From contig NC_063049.1 in NCBI RefSeq assembly GCF_018812025.1, positions 6,137,013 through 6,201,012 on the forward strand: DNA of 64,000 nt, written 5' to 3'. The notes under the pieces are model-generated. The model saw only the letters and a list, made by a program, of their open reading frames with translations. It had not been told where the DNA came from and ran no database searches. The position numbers and the translations under genes are program-made. Below are positions 22,796 to 34,664 of this stretch, one piece after another. The DNA comes from Megalobrama amblycephala. Lineage: Eukaryota; Chordata; Actinopteri; Cypriniformes; Xenocyprididae. Each line of letters starts with the position of its first letter. Positions within the stretch are counted from its first letter, which is position 1.

Positions 22796-23781
22796 ATACA
22801 TTTCAGTTCCACCAAAGACATACATACCAACACATACACAGAGAAATACACAAAATGTCCAAAATGATGAATGAAATACTATGTATTTTTGTGATTGATT
22901 GCCTGAACATAATTTTGACTCATTTGTTTTTTTCTATTCAAAGACCTGTGGAAAATCCACACCCCAGTCAGTGGAGAGACTCCATGAAATGCTTAAGTTC
23001 TCCACAGTGTTACTGAAAGTGTGTTATGTTTACAGTGAAGGACTGTGTGCACTTTACATAGTTTTTTAGATAATTCAAGAAATTAATGGATGCCAAAATT
23101 GTATTTTATTTTCCATTGTTTAGGCATCTTCAGCATTAAGCTGTGAGGTTCTGTTCAAATTTTGAACTGAGATTGTTTTTTTATTTCTGATATGAATACT
23201 GAGCCATTTATATTATTAGTTTATTATTATTTTATGTAGTCTTCAGGAGAGACTGCCTGCACACAGTACTAGTACTAATGTTTGTTTTGTTTTACTTATA
23301 TGAAGGCTGAGACATTCATGTTTTACTTCATGTAGTGCTGTTCTGTGCACTTTAACTTTTGAACCACATTTGGATAAGTAAAGCCTATTTTGCTGCATTT
23401 TTGTAATCCTGGTAATCTTTTATTTGCCATATTGGTAAGATTGTTTATAGGATCATTTCTCAGTGTCTTTGTTCTTTTAATTAATGTTTTTTTCATAATT
23501 AATGTTTTTAATAATTTAATATTTAACATATTACTCATTATAATTACAAAAATGGAAAATCGCAACTATCGCTCAACTTCCACTACCTAGGGATCATTTC
23601 CTTCCGCAGTATAATCACAACAAAAAGCACTGCAACTTTCATCGCAATTTTTTGGAAAAGCTCACGCAACATCAGGCATTTTAGGCCGCAACCATCACAA
23701 AAAAGGCCCGCGAAATCCTGGAGGGACTGTTAAAGCTTCCTTTGGGCAAAATAGGAATAAAGCTAAAATATCATTATCAGT

Positions 23782-23976
23782 GTTATCCACACGTACGTTA
23801 TCCAGACGCAAAGTAAAAAAATATACTTTCTATGGCGCGGACTATGAGGGGTGATTTCAACAAAATTTGATGATTGCTAAGCAAACTGCGATGGCGATCA
23901 AAAAAGCGATGGCGGCGACGTAGTTGAGAAAGTATATTTTATTACTTTGCGTCTGGATAACGTACGTGTGGATAAC
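23782..23976. repeat. foldback with 50-bp arms
   Basis: Arms 23782-23831 and 23927-23976 pair at 49 of 50 positions across a 95-bp spacer. Each arm carries the palindrome ACGTACGT and the repeated GTTATCCA. It lies between the hAT element and a cyprinid repeat. Likely a small foldback transposon; no target duplication was identified. Confidence 0.85.
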
Positions 23977-23997
23977 GTTTATTTCGAGAATATTTTT

Positions 23998-24525
23998 GGT
24001 GCGGCAAAAAAAAACAAAATAACGACTTATTTAGTGATGGCCGATTTCAAAACACTGCTTCATGAAGCTTCGTGAAGATTCAAAGTATATCGAATCATGA
24101 ATCAGATTGCGGGTCAAACCCGCTAAACTGCTGAAATCATTTGACTTTGGTGCTCCGAACAGCTGATTCGATACACTGATTCATTTGTGCTCCGAAGCTT
24201 CCTGAAGCAGTGTTTTAAAATCGCCCATCACTAAATAAGTTATTTTGTTTGTTTTTGGCGCACCAAAAATATTCTTGTGGCTTTATAATGTTAATATTGA
24301 ACCACTGTACTCACATGAACTGATTTAAATATGTTTTTAGTACATTAATGGATCTTGAGAGAGGAAATGTCATTGCTCCCTACGTAGGCCTCACGGAGCC
24401 ATCGGATTTCAACAAAAATATCTTAATTTGTGTTCCGAAGATCAGCGAAGGTCTTACATGTGTGAAACGGCATGAGGGTGAGTAATAAATGACAGAATTT
24501 TCATTTTTGGGTGAACTAACCCTTT
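23998..24525 (-). repeat. GGGTTAGTTCACCC cyprinid repeat, copy 1
   Basis: Read on the minus strand it starts GGGTTAGTTCACCC, continues with AATTCTGTCATTTATTACTC and ends in the GGTGCGCCAAAAA / TTTCAAAACACTGCTTC segment. It matches copies 2 (32693) and 3 (37323). Non-coding. Widespread in carp-family genomes; the transposon class is not clear from this window. Confidence 0.75.
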
Positions 24526-24981
24526 AACACCTTCTCTCAGCGTTTAACAGCGAATTTTGTGAATCAGAAGCTGTTCTTTGAAGTCCTTCATACCTACACT
24601 GTAAAAAATGTTTTATGGCTAAGTAAATAAAACAGGAAAAGTCATGCATCTTTTGCTGAGAATAATCTTGTAAAAATGAAAACTCTAGAATATTAAGTAA
24701 AATTAAAAGAAAAAAAAAATTGTGTAAAATGTACGTCTTGAAGCAAGGAATGTGCAGAAAAAAGAAAACCGGCAATCATGGTGGGCTGCTCCAAACTCCA
24801 TTCAATCTGTTCTCGACAGGTAAGCAACAGTAAAAACGGCATTATACTATATATTTTTATTTATTTAATATATTCAGCAAATGTAATTTAATTCATGATT
24901 GTGTTGTCATCACTCAATTGACTAGGGTGACCACCCATCCCGCTTTGCGTTGTACCGCACAGCATTTTGACGACTCATCCC
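24526..24981. other. no gene seen
   Basis: Contains the terminus-like TACACTGTAAAAAATG (about 24595) and a second AGGGTGACCACC motif (24924) just outside the long inverted arms. Nothing coding is supported. Confidence 0.3.
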
Positions 24982-27926
24982 TAGGGTGACCACCAACAAA
25001 CAAACCAAATGTGGGACGATTAGTAAGTTTGTGTGGGACAATGTGGGACATGTTACCAACACTAAAACACAACCTGAAGCTGTTATATAATGTCTATCTA
25101 ACTTAATAACAACATTTGTAATCTTCCTTTCAGCTGATAAAAATACTTTGTTCTTTAGTCCCTTCCAGAAAACACCATTACATCACAATGTGTAACATAA
25201 TATTTCTTTATTTTACATGTGATTTAAATTAAACATCACTGACCCTAAAGGCAGCAGGCATCATGCAGATAACTATTTTTAATAAGGTGACCAGATTTCT
25301 GAAATGGAAACTGGGGACATTTCCTATTCTAGTGATCAAAATATCACCAAAATCTCATTTGTTATTGTCTATTTAAAAACAGGGACAATACATTTTTGAA
25401 TGTTTTTGTTTTTAATTGTTGTGGGTTCCTTATAGGCTATTATTACATTAATAATTATGATTTAGTTTTATTATTAGGATTTTTGCTCTGGTCTAAATAC
25501 AATTCATCATTAACATCCCAACAGCCGTTTTTTAAATCCTATCCAATGGTTGAAAAGAAAGGAGTAAACACGGTCACTAGTGTGACGCTGTCAATCCAAA
25601 TGTGGAGCGCAGTTGGACTTGGTCAGAACAGTTTCAAAAATAGGGTGACCAGATTGGTTTTTGATATTCTGTCACCTGAAATGTCCCCGTTTTACAGCTC
25701 GTTCAAACCAACCCGCATGATTGCAAAAAGACCAACGAGCATACAGCAGCCTGCTGGAGAAATTGTGTAGTGATCATGTTCTCCAACAGAGGGGGCTGTG
25801 CAGCTACACTTGGTCGCGCGTGTGCGCGCCGCTACTTCCTGAGGAACGTAATCTGGATCTGGAACAGAGCCAGGGTGCGAACTACGGGGGAGCTAGGGGG
25901 AGCTCGACTCCCCTAAATAAGACATGGGCTCCCCTGAAAACGTGATTTGTAAAATTTTAGGGGGTCTCAAAAAATATTGACAATGTGTTATTTTGACGTG
26001 CAGTTTCAGTTTTGTGTAATGTGATCACTGTGAATTAAGTGTAAAATTGCAAAAAAATATATAATTCATGCATGCGTGACGACGGCGATTTAAACCTAAA
26101 TTCACTTCAATAAAGATAACTAGACTTGCTATTCTTATCATGAGCATCAAGGTGTGGGGGCGCTGCGGTGCAAATTCCACTCATCTTTAGCACGTTAACT
26201 CGAACAGCAAAGGAAGCTGACCCCAGACCTGTGTTAAGGTGAGGCATGTTATTCGTAATTATGTGTTGTGGCTGCAGTTGTTATAGCTCTGCGTGACTCG
26301 TATTGACGGAGGAATTTTGGTATTCTTCTGTAGCCTGACGAGTAACTTTAACTGTTGAACTCAAAGACAGCCTGATGCTTTGTTAATAGACTATTTGTGG
26401 GTGGCTGTTTGTTGTTTCACCTATCAGTTCGTGTTGATAATGTACAATAGGGTAAATCCTGTATAGTGCTTGCATAAAGCAAGTAGTGTAACAGTCGTAG
26501 CTGTTATGTATCTTTGTAACTCATTGTAAGCCCTCTTTTGAAGCAAGCGCAAGCGCACCTCTTTTAATAACAGAAACTCAGAAATAGTTTTGTTGCTCTT
26601 TAACTTGCACTAAAACGTGTGATTTATACCATTGAAGTAGCCTGTGTAATATTAATAAAACTGCTCATCTCCTTTAGTGATACAAGCTCAGACTCATTTA
26701 GAATCTGTTGATGTTTTTCATATAGTGTCTTGACTTGGTGCCATGATGGATATTGAAATCTTATTTATTTTTTAATTTTAAACAGTATATGTGAATACTT
26801 TGCATGTCAGGAAAGTGAATACTTTGTGGTAATGCAATGTTTGTGAACACAATTGCATGTCAGGCCATAAATCTCCAAAAACTATGCATGGGCGCTTGCT
26901 TTGGTGTTGCCACCCCTAATAGACCTCATGCCACCCCTTTGCCACCCTATATATAATTTTATATTTGTGAACACCCTGTTTTGCACAATTTTAAATGTCC
27001 ACAAAAGTTCCGTCACAAAGCAGCAATTTCCACACACGTCTTAACTATGTGGTGAAGGTACACTCAGATATGAATAAATATAAAATAAAATAATACACGT
27101 ACTTTGTGCTTAAAATGAGTCTAAAATGCAGAATAATAGTTCAAAATAGTTAAAACAGTTGTAATTACTGTATACAGCTAAAAACAACTTGTGAAAATTA
27201 AAATATTAAATTCAATAATCTTAAAAAATATTTGTTAAATGCTGTAAAATATTTATCTTCTTATATTTGTTTTATTTTTGTAATGTAATGTGCTTTTGTA
27301 AAGTCACACTAATGTTATAACAGACATATTGTTTTGATCTGCTTTTACAGTGGTTACTATTAATCGTGTAAAAGTTTTTTTTTTTTTTTTTTTTTTTTTG
27401 GTGAATTGTATTTAGACCAGAGCAAAAATCCTAATAATAAAACTAAATAATAATTATTGATGTAATAATAGCCTGTAAGGAACCCACAACAATTAAAAAC
27501 AAAAACATTCAAAAATGTATTGTCCCTGTTTTTAAATAGACAATAACAAATGAGATTTTGGTGATATTTTGATCACTCGAATAGAAAATGTCCCCAGTTT
27601 CCATTTCAGAAATCTGGTCACCTTATTAAAAATAGTTATCTGCATGATGCCTGCTGCCTTTAGGGTCAGTGATGTTTAATTTAAATCACATGTAAAATAA
27701 AGAAATATTATGTTACACATTGTGATGTAATGGTGTTTTCTGGAAAGGATTAAAGAACAAAGTATTTTTATCAGCTGAAAGGAAGATTACAAATGTTGTT
27801 ATTAAGTTAGATAGACATTATATAACAGCTTCAGGTTGTGTTTTAGTGTTGGTAACATGTCCCACATTGTCCCACACAAACCTACTAATCGTCCCACATT
27901 TGGTTTGTTTGTTGGTGGTCACCCTA
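24982..27926. mobile_element. 2.9 kb structure with 525-bp inverted arms
   Basis: The left arm (24982-25506) and right arm (27402-27926) are inverted copies starting TAGGGTGACCACCAACAAAC. They differ at only a few scattered bases. A T run sits at the inner edge of the right arm (27375-27399). Either this is a DNA transposon with very long inverted termini, or two copies of one repeat landed in opposite orientation. No target duplication is seen (CATCCC against CAATTG). Confidence 0.7.
25507..27401. other. interior of the long inverted-arm structure, no intact gene
   Basis: Includes a 25650 AGGGTGACCAGATTGG motif and a possible internal hAT-like segment from CAGGGTGCGAACTACGG (25871) to GCCACCCTA (about 26949), whose ends are only loosely inverted. 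A short CCTGTGTTAAG/GTGAGG donor-like site lies at about 26240. No recognisable protein was found. Confidence 0.3.
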
Positions 27927-27927
27927 C

Positions 27928-28446
27928 AATTGACCCTTCACAAAGACCCGCCCCCCTTAGTTACTGTTGCTTTGTCCGACAAGTCGTGGCGCTGTCACGC
28001 CACACGCAGTGAAAAATACATTGCGGAACAAAGAGGACACTGACAACATATCGACAGACAAGACAAAGCAGGTAACTTATGATATTAAACAAAGTCCCAG
28101 CTTTCAAACTGTGTAGTTATTAAAGAAATTCAAACAATAAAAACCGTTTTGTGGCTCTTTAATATGTCGTGACCATGGTCGTGACAGATTGCTGTAGCGC
28201 CTCAGCTCAAGAGGCTCGTTAACCGATCATCTCTTCCTAGTCCATTTATAGCATCAAATAAACATGAATGAACATGAGAATGAATGTTGTTTCAAACGCG
28301 TAGACGTCAGTATACACAATTTTTCAAGTTTAACTCCACCGAGGTCAATCTTCTAACTACTGGCTACTTTGTCGGACAAAATGGCGGATGCGGCGTTCTG
28401 ATTGGTTAGATCACTTGTCAATCAAACTCCCGGCAAAGGGTCAATT
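27928..28446. mobile_element. 519-bp non-autonomous element with AATTGACCCTT ends
   Basis: The left end AATTGACCCTTCACAAAG and the right end CGGCAAAGGGTCAATT are inverted. The inner motifs TTTGTCCGACAAGTCG and TTTGTCGGACAAAATGG are also inverted. It abuts the long inverted-arm structure on the left and a TTAA element on the right. Non-coding. Confidence 0.6.
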
Positions 28447-28459
28447 CTGTGCATTTTAA

Positions 28460-28851
28460 AGGTGTTCTAAGTGATCCTGGGCAGAGTAACTTCCTGTTGA
28501 CGTTCGAAGTGTTATCAGACAAAACAGAGGCTAGCTAGACCCTCCCTCCTCCTCCTCCTCCCCCCCCTCCCCCTCCCCTCCCCTCCCCTCCGTGCTTCCT
28601 GTAACAGTCATGAACGCGCATTTAAAATCATTCTTGTCGGTTATTGGCTGGAGCATGTTTATTATGATTCGTGGTCCAGGCTGCACCAGTTTGTTTTTGT
28701 TGCCGTTTTCGTAGCTTGTGGCGACTACAGAGACCGCGTTTTTTTACAGCGTGTTCAGGGGACGGGCAGCTAGCGGATAGTGAGAAGATGTTTGCTGTAT
28801 GTGACAAAAAATGTTTTGGCCTAAAAATGCGTGACATCGCTTAGAGCATCT
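28460..28851. mobile_element. TTAA-flanked non-autonomous element, 392 bp
   Basis: The ends AGGTGTTCTAAGTGAT and ATCGCTTAGAGCATCT are imperfectly inverted, and TTAA borders both (28456-28459, 28852-28855). The first bases AGGTG match the 6695-7538 element, which suggests a shared or related transposase. It includes a C/T-rich tract at 28541-28592. Confidence 0.75.
28541..28592. repeat. CT/C-rich simple repeat
   Basis: Tandem CTC and CCCCT units on the plus strand, lying inside the TTAA element. Confidence 0.9.
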
Positions 28852-28855
28852 TTAA

Positions 28856-29210
28856 GTTTAGAGTGTTCTTAATGACGAGTTAGCTTTGTAATAGGCTACG
28901 TTAGCCATATATTTTTAAACTTTACGTTTTACATATACGGCTATCTTGAATTGGGTACTTAAATCGTGATCTTTTTGTTTAATATTTGTTATTTTGCAGC
29001 CACGAATTGACAATAACATGAGCAGGTTTTCGTTTCCTCATATTAAATCGTGCACAATATAATTCATTCTCTCATTCATTTGCTAAATCGTGCATAGTCA
29101 AACCGGCTGAACAAAATAGTACAATATGGAAAAGATTTACTAAATCTAGGGAACGAATTCAGTCGTGGTCATGATATATTTATCCGCATGTTGATTGCTA
29201 CATGCTAGCA
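28856..29210. other. no gene seen
   Basis: A/T-rich unique-looking sequence between two TTAA-flanked elements. Confidence 0.3.
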
Positions 29211-29214
29211 TTAA

Positions 29215-30060
29215 GGCCTGTACACACCGGGACGAATATCGCATGCGTTTATCGCCAGCGTTTTTCGAGACGTTTTTTGTGTTCACACCCAAGCGATTTT
29301 CACTGGCAAAGCAGAGTGAACGTGCAAATTCACTCCCTGATAGTATGTGGCGCTTGTGCTTAACGGTAGTGCAAATAAACATATTTATGATATTAATAAA
29401 GTTAAAGAAGATAAAAATGCAGATATTAAATGGCATATATATGAGAGATGGTAGTCAGAAACAGTAGTGCAAATAAACATTTATGAAATAGACATTCTCA
29501 ACTATATTTCTTGAATGTAAAAGAAAAAAACAGCAAAAATACAGAAATAATACACATCTATTGGTATGGCCAAGAAGTGGCAGAGCACCCATTAGCGTGC
29601 GTCTCAATCAGCTCCCTAGTTCAGTAGTTAGGGCACTGATCAGGGAGTCGGCGACATTCATTTAAATGGTATACTGATACATGACCTAGGGAGCTGTTTG
29701 AGACGCAGGGATAGTTTGTAGGGGTCTTCCTCGTCTACTTACTTTCTCTTCGTCGTCTTGTGTGCTCGGCAAGACTGTTTTGTGCTTGAGCGCCACCAAG
29801 TCGTGTTTTACTGTAACTTCAGCAACTCCAGGCACGTGAACAAAAGCACCAATCTCATTGGTCGGCCAGTTTTTAACGCGGCGCGTCAAACCAAAAAAAC
29901 AAACCAGAGGCGTTTTTTAAAAAAAAAATGACGCTTTTATGCCTCGCGTTTTTCGCGTCGGTGTGCACACTCACATTGGCGCCCGTTGTTTAGTCACGAG
30001 GCGTTAAACGTCGGCGAAAATCGCGCGCAATATTCGTCCCGGTGTGAACAGGGCAGGCCT
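29215..30060. mobile_element. TTAA-flanked element, 846 bp, with a small nested palindromic repeat
   Basis: The left end GGCCTGTACACACCGGGACG and the right end CGTCCCGGTGTGAACAGGGC are inverted; TTAA stands at 29211-29214 and 30061-30064 with one extra T at the right. Subterminal GCGTTTTTCG-type motifs are mirrored. Nested at about 29599-29708 is a smaller unit with inverted ends GCGTCTCAATCAGCTCCCTA and TAGGGAGCTGTTTGAGACGC. Non-coding. Confidence 0.75.
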
Positions 30061-30856
30061 TTAATGTGAGGAAATGGAGACCAGGGCCCATATGTATAAA
30101 GCTGCTCAGAGTAAAATTTTAGTCTTAAGTGTGTCAAAATTCTAAGAATGACGTAATTTTACTCTTATTCTTAAGAATAAGTGTGTGATTCATAAAGGTT
30201 CTTAAGTGTCAAAACTAGGTCTTGGCTCCTAAATTATTTAGGAGTGCTGGAGAGGTGTCTTAACCTTGTTAAGAGTAACAAGATGGCAGCAGAGAAGAGG
30301 AGACACGCTTTCCAATGAAGATATGATATATTGGAGTTATATGATGACATGGAGTTGATGCAATGATATAAACTTGATTGTCAGTTCTTTTTGTAACTGA
30401 CCTAATAAGAAATATAATAACTTTAAATAAATGTAATAAATATTACTTAAACAATAATTGATGTTTAATGCATTTTAATACATTTAGGTGCTGTATGCGA
30501 TTTCTCAAATTCGTTGTTGAACACTGTTGATATCTGAAGTCATCAGTGTGCAGTAGTTTACCTGCAAAACTCTGAGTCTGGCCTCTGTTACACATGTGAT
30601 GAGAGTGGATGTCTGCTTATCACAGCTGACATGAAACAAAATGCGCAGTTAATGAACGAACGACAAGGAAGCACAAAAAATTAACGTACAGTACACAAGA
30701 GTACTCAAGAGTAAGTAAAAACAAGAGTTTCTTGTTAATCACAAACAACTTTGCTTAAACCATCAAAATATGAGGAAAATATTTTTATTTTTATATTATT
30801 TAAATGTTTTAAAATATGACATTGACTACAACATAATCAGTTTTAATATTTCATTG

Positions 30857-31955
30857 TAGGGGTGTGACGAGACCAGTATCTCACGAGACGAGACGAGACT
30901 CGAGATTGAGTTCACGAGACGAGACAAGATGGCGAAATACATGACTAGAAAAAATATTCTGCAGGTGTATTTGAAATGTTTTAACTAATCATTTTGTAAT
31001 GAATGTCATTTCAGTTCTACTTTCTGAGACTGAATTATCATATGCAGTAAAAGACAACAATACTCAAGTAATGTAAAAGGTTTTGCCACTAACTCAACTG
31101 ACTGACTTCCCTCCTGTATGATTTCAGTCTCTTCAGACATTACTGTACATGATTTATGAGCTTCTACAGCTTTTGACCTCCTAACTGAACTCCTCTCCAC
31201 AATCTGATCACAGAAATAAAAACAGTATAAATAAAAATGGTAACACTTTACAATAAGGTCTCATTTATTAACATTAATGTATTAACCAACATCAACTAAC
31301 AACGAGCAATATATTTGCTACAGTATTTATTAATCTTTGTTAGTTGATAAAAATAGTCATTCATTGTTAGTTCATGATAGTTCACAGTGCATTAACTAAT
31401 GTTAACAAATGAAACCTTATTGTTTGTACTAGTAAATAATAAGAAGAGAAAACTGTTATTCATTTTTATGGTAACACTTTACAATAAGTGCAACCATAAT
31501 CGCACTCTCTCAATATTCAAAGATCAAATAAGACCAAATTTTTCTTTGATACAGAGCTGAGAGATGGTTACAACTACACTGCCCAGCCTAAAATAGCTTT
31601 CATATTGAGAGATATCTGTATTCATCAGTGAGCCGCTTTCAAAATGTGGGGTATTGAAATCACGTTTGAATGCGCGCGCGCGCGTTTACTTTCACTTTTA
31701 AACGGTCGCGCGTACTCTGTAAATATGGAGCGGCGGCGACCGTTATCCAACTGAATTAAATGTTTTTTTTTTATTTAAATACAAAACAAAACGACAGTGG
31801 AGGCATAATGTAAACGTAGCGGTGGCATATTCTTTCCTAATCATCCTAACACTCTGTCATGGCAACATCACGAGACTACTTTTCGCCTCGACGAGAAATC
31901 TCGTCACAGTTTAGTCTCGCGAGATCTCGTGCCACGAGATCTCGTCACACCCCTA
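30857..31955. mobile_element. hAT-like non-autonomous element, 1.1 kb, nested
   Basis: The termini TAGGGGTGTGACGAGA and TCTCGTCACACCCCTA are perfectly inverted over 16 bp. The 8-bp duplication TTTCATTG is perfect (30849-30856, 31956-31963). Both ends carry clusters of ACGAGA/TCTCGT subterminal motifs, which suggests transposase binding sites. It contains a CGCGCG run (about 31673-31684) and GGTAACACTTTACAATAAGG segments at 31239 and 31470. No coding sequence. Confidence 0.85.
31239..31489. mobile_element. GGTAACACTTTACAATAAGG repeat fragments
   Basis: One fragment starts at 31239 and continues with TTAACATTAATG-type sequence to about 31420, ending AACCTTATTGT without the terminal bases. A second copy of just the first ~20 bp begins at 31470. 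These terminal sequences recall the 257-bp and 1146-bp GGTAACACTT elements. Confidence 0.5.
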
Positions 31956-32395
31956 TTTCATTGGTTCTCTCTTGTTGTTGCATGTGTTCAAAATTTCAGC
32001 CTGGCCAAAAATAATTTGAAATAATTTGAAATTTCATTTCATTATCACACATGAAACAATTGACTCCAAGCACAGCTAGTCAATGTGCTTAGATCTTTTA
32101 ACACATTTTTAAAAATATTTGAATTAAGGTTGAAGATGTCAATTTTCATATGGCTGGACATCACATTTGGCCACTACTCTGTAACAGTGTTGTGTTGTGT
32201 TGACATCATTGTAGTCCTTAATTCACAACACTTAAATCAGCACTTAAGAATCTGTCTTATACTTTACTAAAAGTTGCTTTTAGCTTCTTTATAAAAGTCT
32301 CCTACTCTTAGAAAACTCCTACTCTTTACTAGGAGTTTTTAGACACTTAAGACTGTTCTTAAGAGTATTTCTGAGAAGTTTTATACATACTGGCC

Positions 32396-32692
32396 CAGAA
32401 CTTGTAAGGTCATGCAGGATGCTTTAATGTGTTTGATCTGATTTGGTTAGTCACCATTTCAGCACTGTTTCAAAATTCCCTGTTTGTTTCATTATAAAAC
32501 GAATATGAAATGAATAATGTGGATGCAAATACTAATAACTTTTATTTTTAAAATATTTGCTGTGTATTGATTTTTTTTTTTTCTCTCTCTCTCTGTTTTC
32601 TTAATTTCAGAATCCTTTGTGCCTTCTTTGCTGTAAATCAGTTGAGAGGGACAGAAGAGAGAGACCAAACACAATGAATTGTTGCTCTAAAA
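32396..32692. other. no gene seen; T and CT runs
   Basis: A T10 run and a CT tract lie at 32571-32596. Nothing coding is supported. Confidence 0.3.
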
Positions 32693-32975
32693 GGGTTAGT
32701 TCACCCAAAAAAGGAAAATTCTGTCATACTCATCCTCATGTAGTTCCACACCCTTTGTTCATCTTCAGAACACAAATAAAGATATTTTTCATGAAATCTG
32801 ATAGCTGTCTGGCTTCTCAGACAGCAACTTAACAAACACTTTCAAGGTCCAGAAAGCTACTAAAGACATTGTTAAAACAGTCACGTGACTGCAGTGATTC
32901 AACCTTAATGTTATGAAGAGACGAGAATACTTTTTGTGTGCAAAAACAAAACAAAAATAATGACTTTATTCAACA
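32693..32975 (+). repeat. GGGTTAGTTCACCC cyprinid repeat, copy 2
   Basis: Starts GGGTTAGTTCACCCAAAAAA and runs through TCATCTTCAGAACACAAAT and GACGAGAATACTTTTTGTG. It is more diverged than copies 1 and 3 and truncated on the right. Confidence 0.7.
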
Positions 32976-33034
32976 ATATCTTCTGTTCTGTGTCATTCTG
33001 CTAAGCTCTTTACATCCAACAGTTGAAATTGAAT

Positions 33035-33280
33035 AATTATGAAATTACAATTATGACAATAAAAATTACTTTTTGTCAAATTTAGCTTTTTTTTTTTTTT
33101 TTTTGTACTGAAAAAATACGTTTTTCAATGTTGATTTTGAGGATGAATTTTGTCCATTTCCTAAGTGAGGTCTCATCATAATGTAACAATATCAAAAAAC
33201 GTTTTTTTTTTCAGTACAAAAAAAAAAAAACTTTGACAAAAAGTAACTTTTATTGTTATAATTGTGATTTCATAATATTT
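33035..33280. repeat. foldback with ~75-bp A/T-rich arms
   Basis: The left arm begins TATGAAATTACAATTATGAC (about 33038) and includes ACTTTTTGTCAAA and an 18-T run. The right arm mirrors it from TTTTTTTTTCAGTAC (about 33203) to TTGTGATTTCATAAT. Arm lengths differ by a few bases in the homopolymers. Confidence 0.75.
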
Positions 33281-33323
33281 AGATATGAATCCAACTGAAA
33301 AGGAAGATGAAAATGAAAATGAA

Positions 33324-33356
33324 GTTCGACTCTCTAACCATTAGGCCACGACTGCC
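33324..33356 (-). repeat. tRNA-like SINE head fragment
   Basis: On the minus strand GGCAGTCGTGGCCTAATGG followed by TTAGAGAGTCGAAC looks like the 5' half of a tRNA-derived SINE (A-box region of a Ser/Leu-like tRNA). The body is absent. Confidence 0.5.
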
Positions 33357-33389
33357 TCAAAAAATTTAAATGAGGAGGAACTATAATAA

Positions 33390-33750
33390 AAAATTAAGTC
33401 ATTGCTCTCATAGCATCATAAAGAGGAAGATGTGACAAAGAAGACCTAAGACAGTTGAGCAACTAGAAGCTTGTATTAGACAAGAATGGGACAACATTCC
33501 TATTCCTAAACTTGAGCAATGGGTTCTGCGTTTGCAGACTGTTATAAAAAGAAGAGGGGATGCCACACAGTGGTAAACATGGCCTTGTCCCAACTTTTTT
33601 GAGATGTGTTGATGTCATGAAATTTAAAATCAACTTATTTTTCCCTTAAAATGATACATTTTCTCAGTTTAAATATTTGATATGTCATCTATGTTGTATT
33701 CTGAATAAAATATCGAAATTTGAAACTTCCACATCATTGCATTCTGTTTT
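33390..33750 (+). repeat. unassigned interspersed repeat, split by an L2 insertion
   Basis: Contains AGAAGAGGGGATGCCACACA and TCCCAACTTTTTTGAGATGT, a widespread fish repeat tail. Its continuation (ATTCACAATTTGTACAGTGT, then CCCAACTTTTTTGGAAT) appears at 34817-34855, on the far side of the L2 fragment. The pair shows where the LINE landed. Confidence 0.55.
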
Positions 33751-34630
33751 TCGTACAGAATGCTGCTGCCAGGATACTGAGCAGAACCAGAAAACATGAA
33801 CACATCACACCAGTCCTCAGGTCCTTGCACTGGCTTCCAGTTGCATTTAGAATTGATTTTAAAGTACTGTTACTTGTTTATAAATCACTCAATGGTCTAG
33901 GACCTCAATACATTGCAGACATGCTCATAGAATATAAACCTAACAGATCACTCAGATCATCAGGATCAAGTCATTTAGAAATACCAAGGGTTCACTCAAA
34001 GCAGGGAGAGTCTGCTTTTAGCTGTTATGCCAGCCACAGCTGGAACCAGCTTCCAGAAGAGATCAGGTGTGCTCCTACAGTAGCCACATTCAAATCCAGA
34101 CTCAAAACACATCTTTTTATCTATGCATTTGCTGATTGAGCACTGTGCTATGTCCGAACTGTTTGCATTTTATTTTATACGTACTATCTTTTTATTCTTT
34201 TAATTCCTTTTCCTGTTTTTATTTCATTTTTAATGTATTTTATATCTTTTATGTATCATCTTGTTATTCTGACTTTTAATGCATTTTAAATATTGCTGTC
34301 TGGTTGAAATAGCTGGGAGAATTAGGAAGAAAGCATTTGTGATTAGGTTAAAATTTGGTAAATTTGGATAAGGGGACAAACCATGGGGAAATTTGAGCTG
34401 TGGTGCATGGTTAAGATATCTCTGGATTACAGTCAGGACACTTTCCAAAGGGGAAATTTGAACTGCGTTGCATAGATAAGATATCTCCGGAAGGGGGATT
34501 AGGGCTGTGTGGTGCAGTTTGAGGTGTCTTGGCAAAAGGGGAGATTGAAAATTTGTTTATCAGTTTGAAGTGCCTTAACAGGTAGCAGACCTGTCGTGTG
34601 AGGAAGATCCATTCAGATCTGCTCTGACGG

Positions 34631-34664
<34 letters not shown>

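Larger units (their letters stand above)
30085..32395. mobile_element. PIF/Harbinger-like element, 2.3 kb, non-coding
   Basis: The left end GGCCCATATGTATAAAGCT and the right end AGTTTTATACATACTGGCC are inverted. CAG borders both sides (30082-30084, 32396-32398), again a CWG duplication. TCTTAAG and ACTCTTA motifs recur near both ends. A fragment at 30270-30330 (ACAAGATGGCAGCAGAGAAG) may be an eroded start of an accessory protein. It is not the same family as 11588-13668 but shares the target preference. A hAT-like element sits inside. Confidence 0.7.

Noticed and set aside
28541..28592. GC-box promoter cluster
   Set aside because: It is a simple C/T repeat inside a transposon, without CpG or other promoter features.
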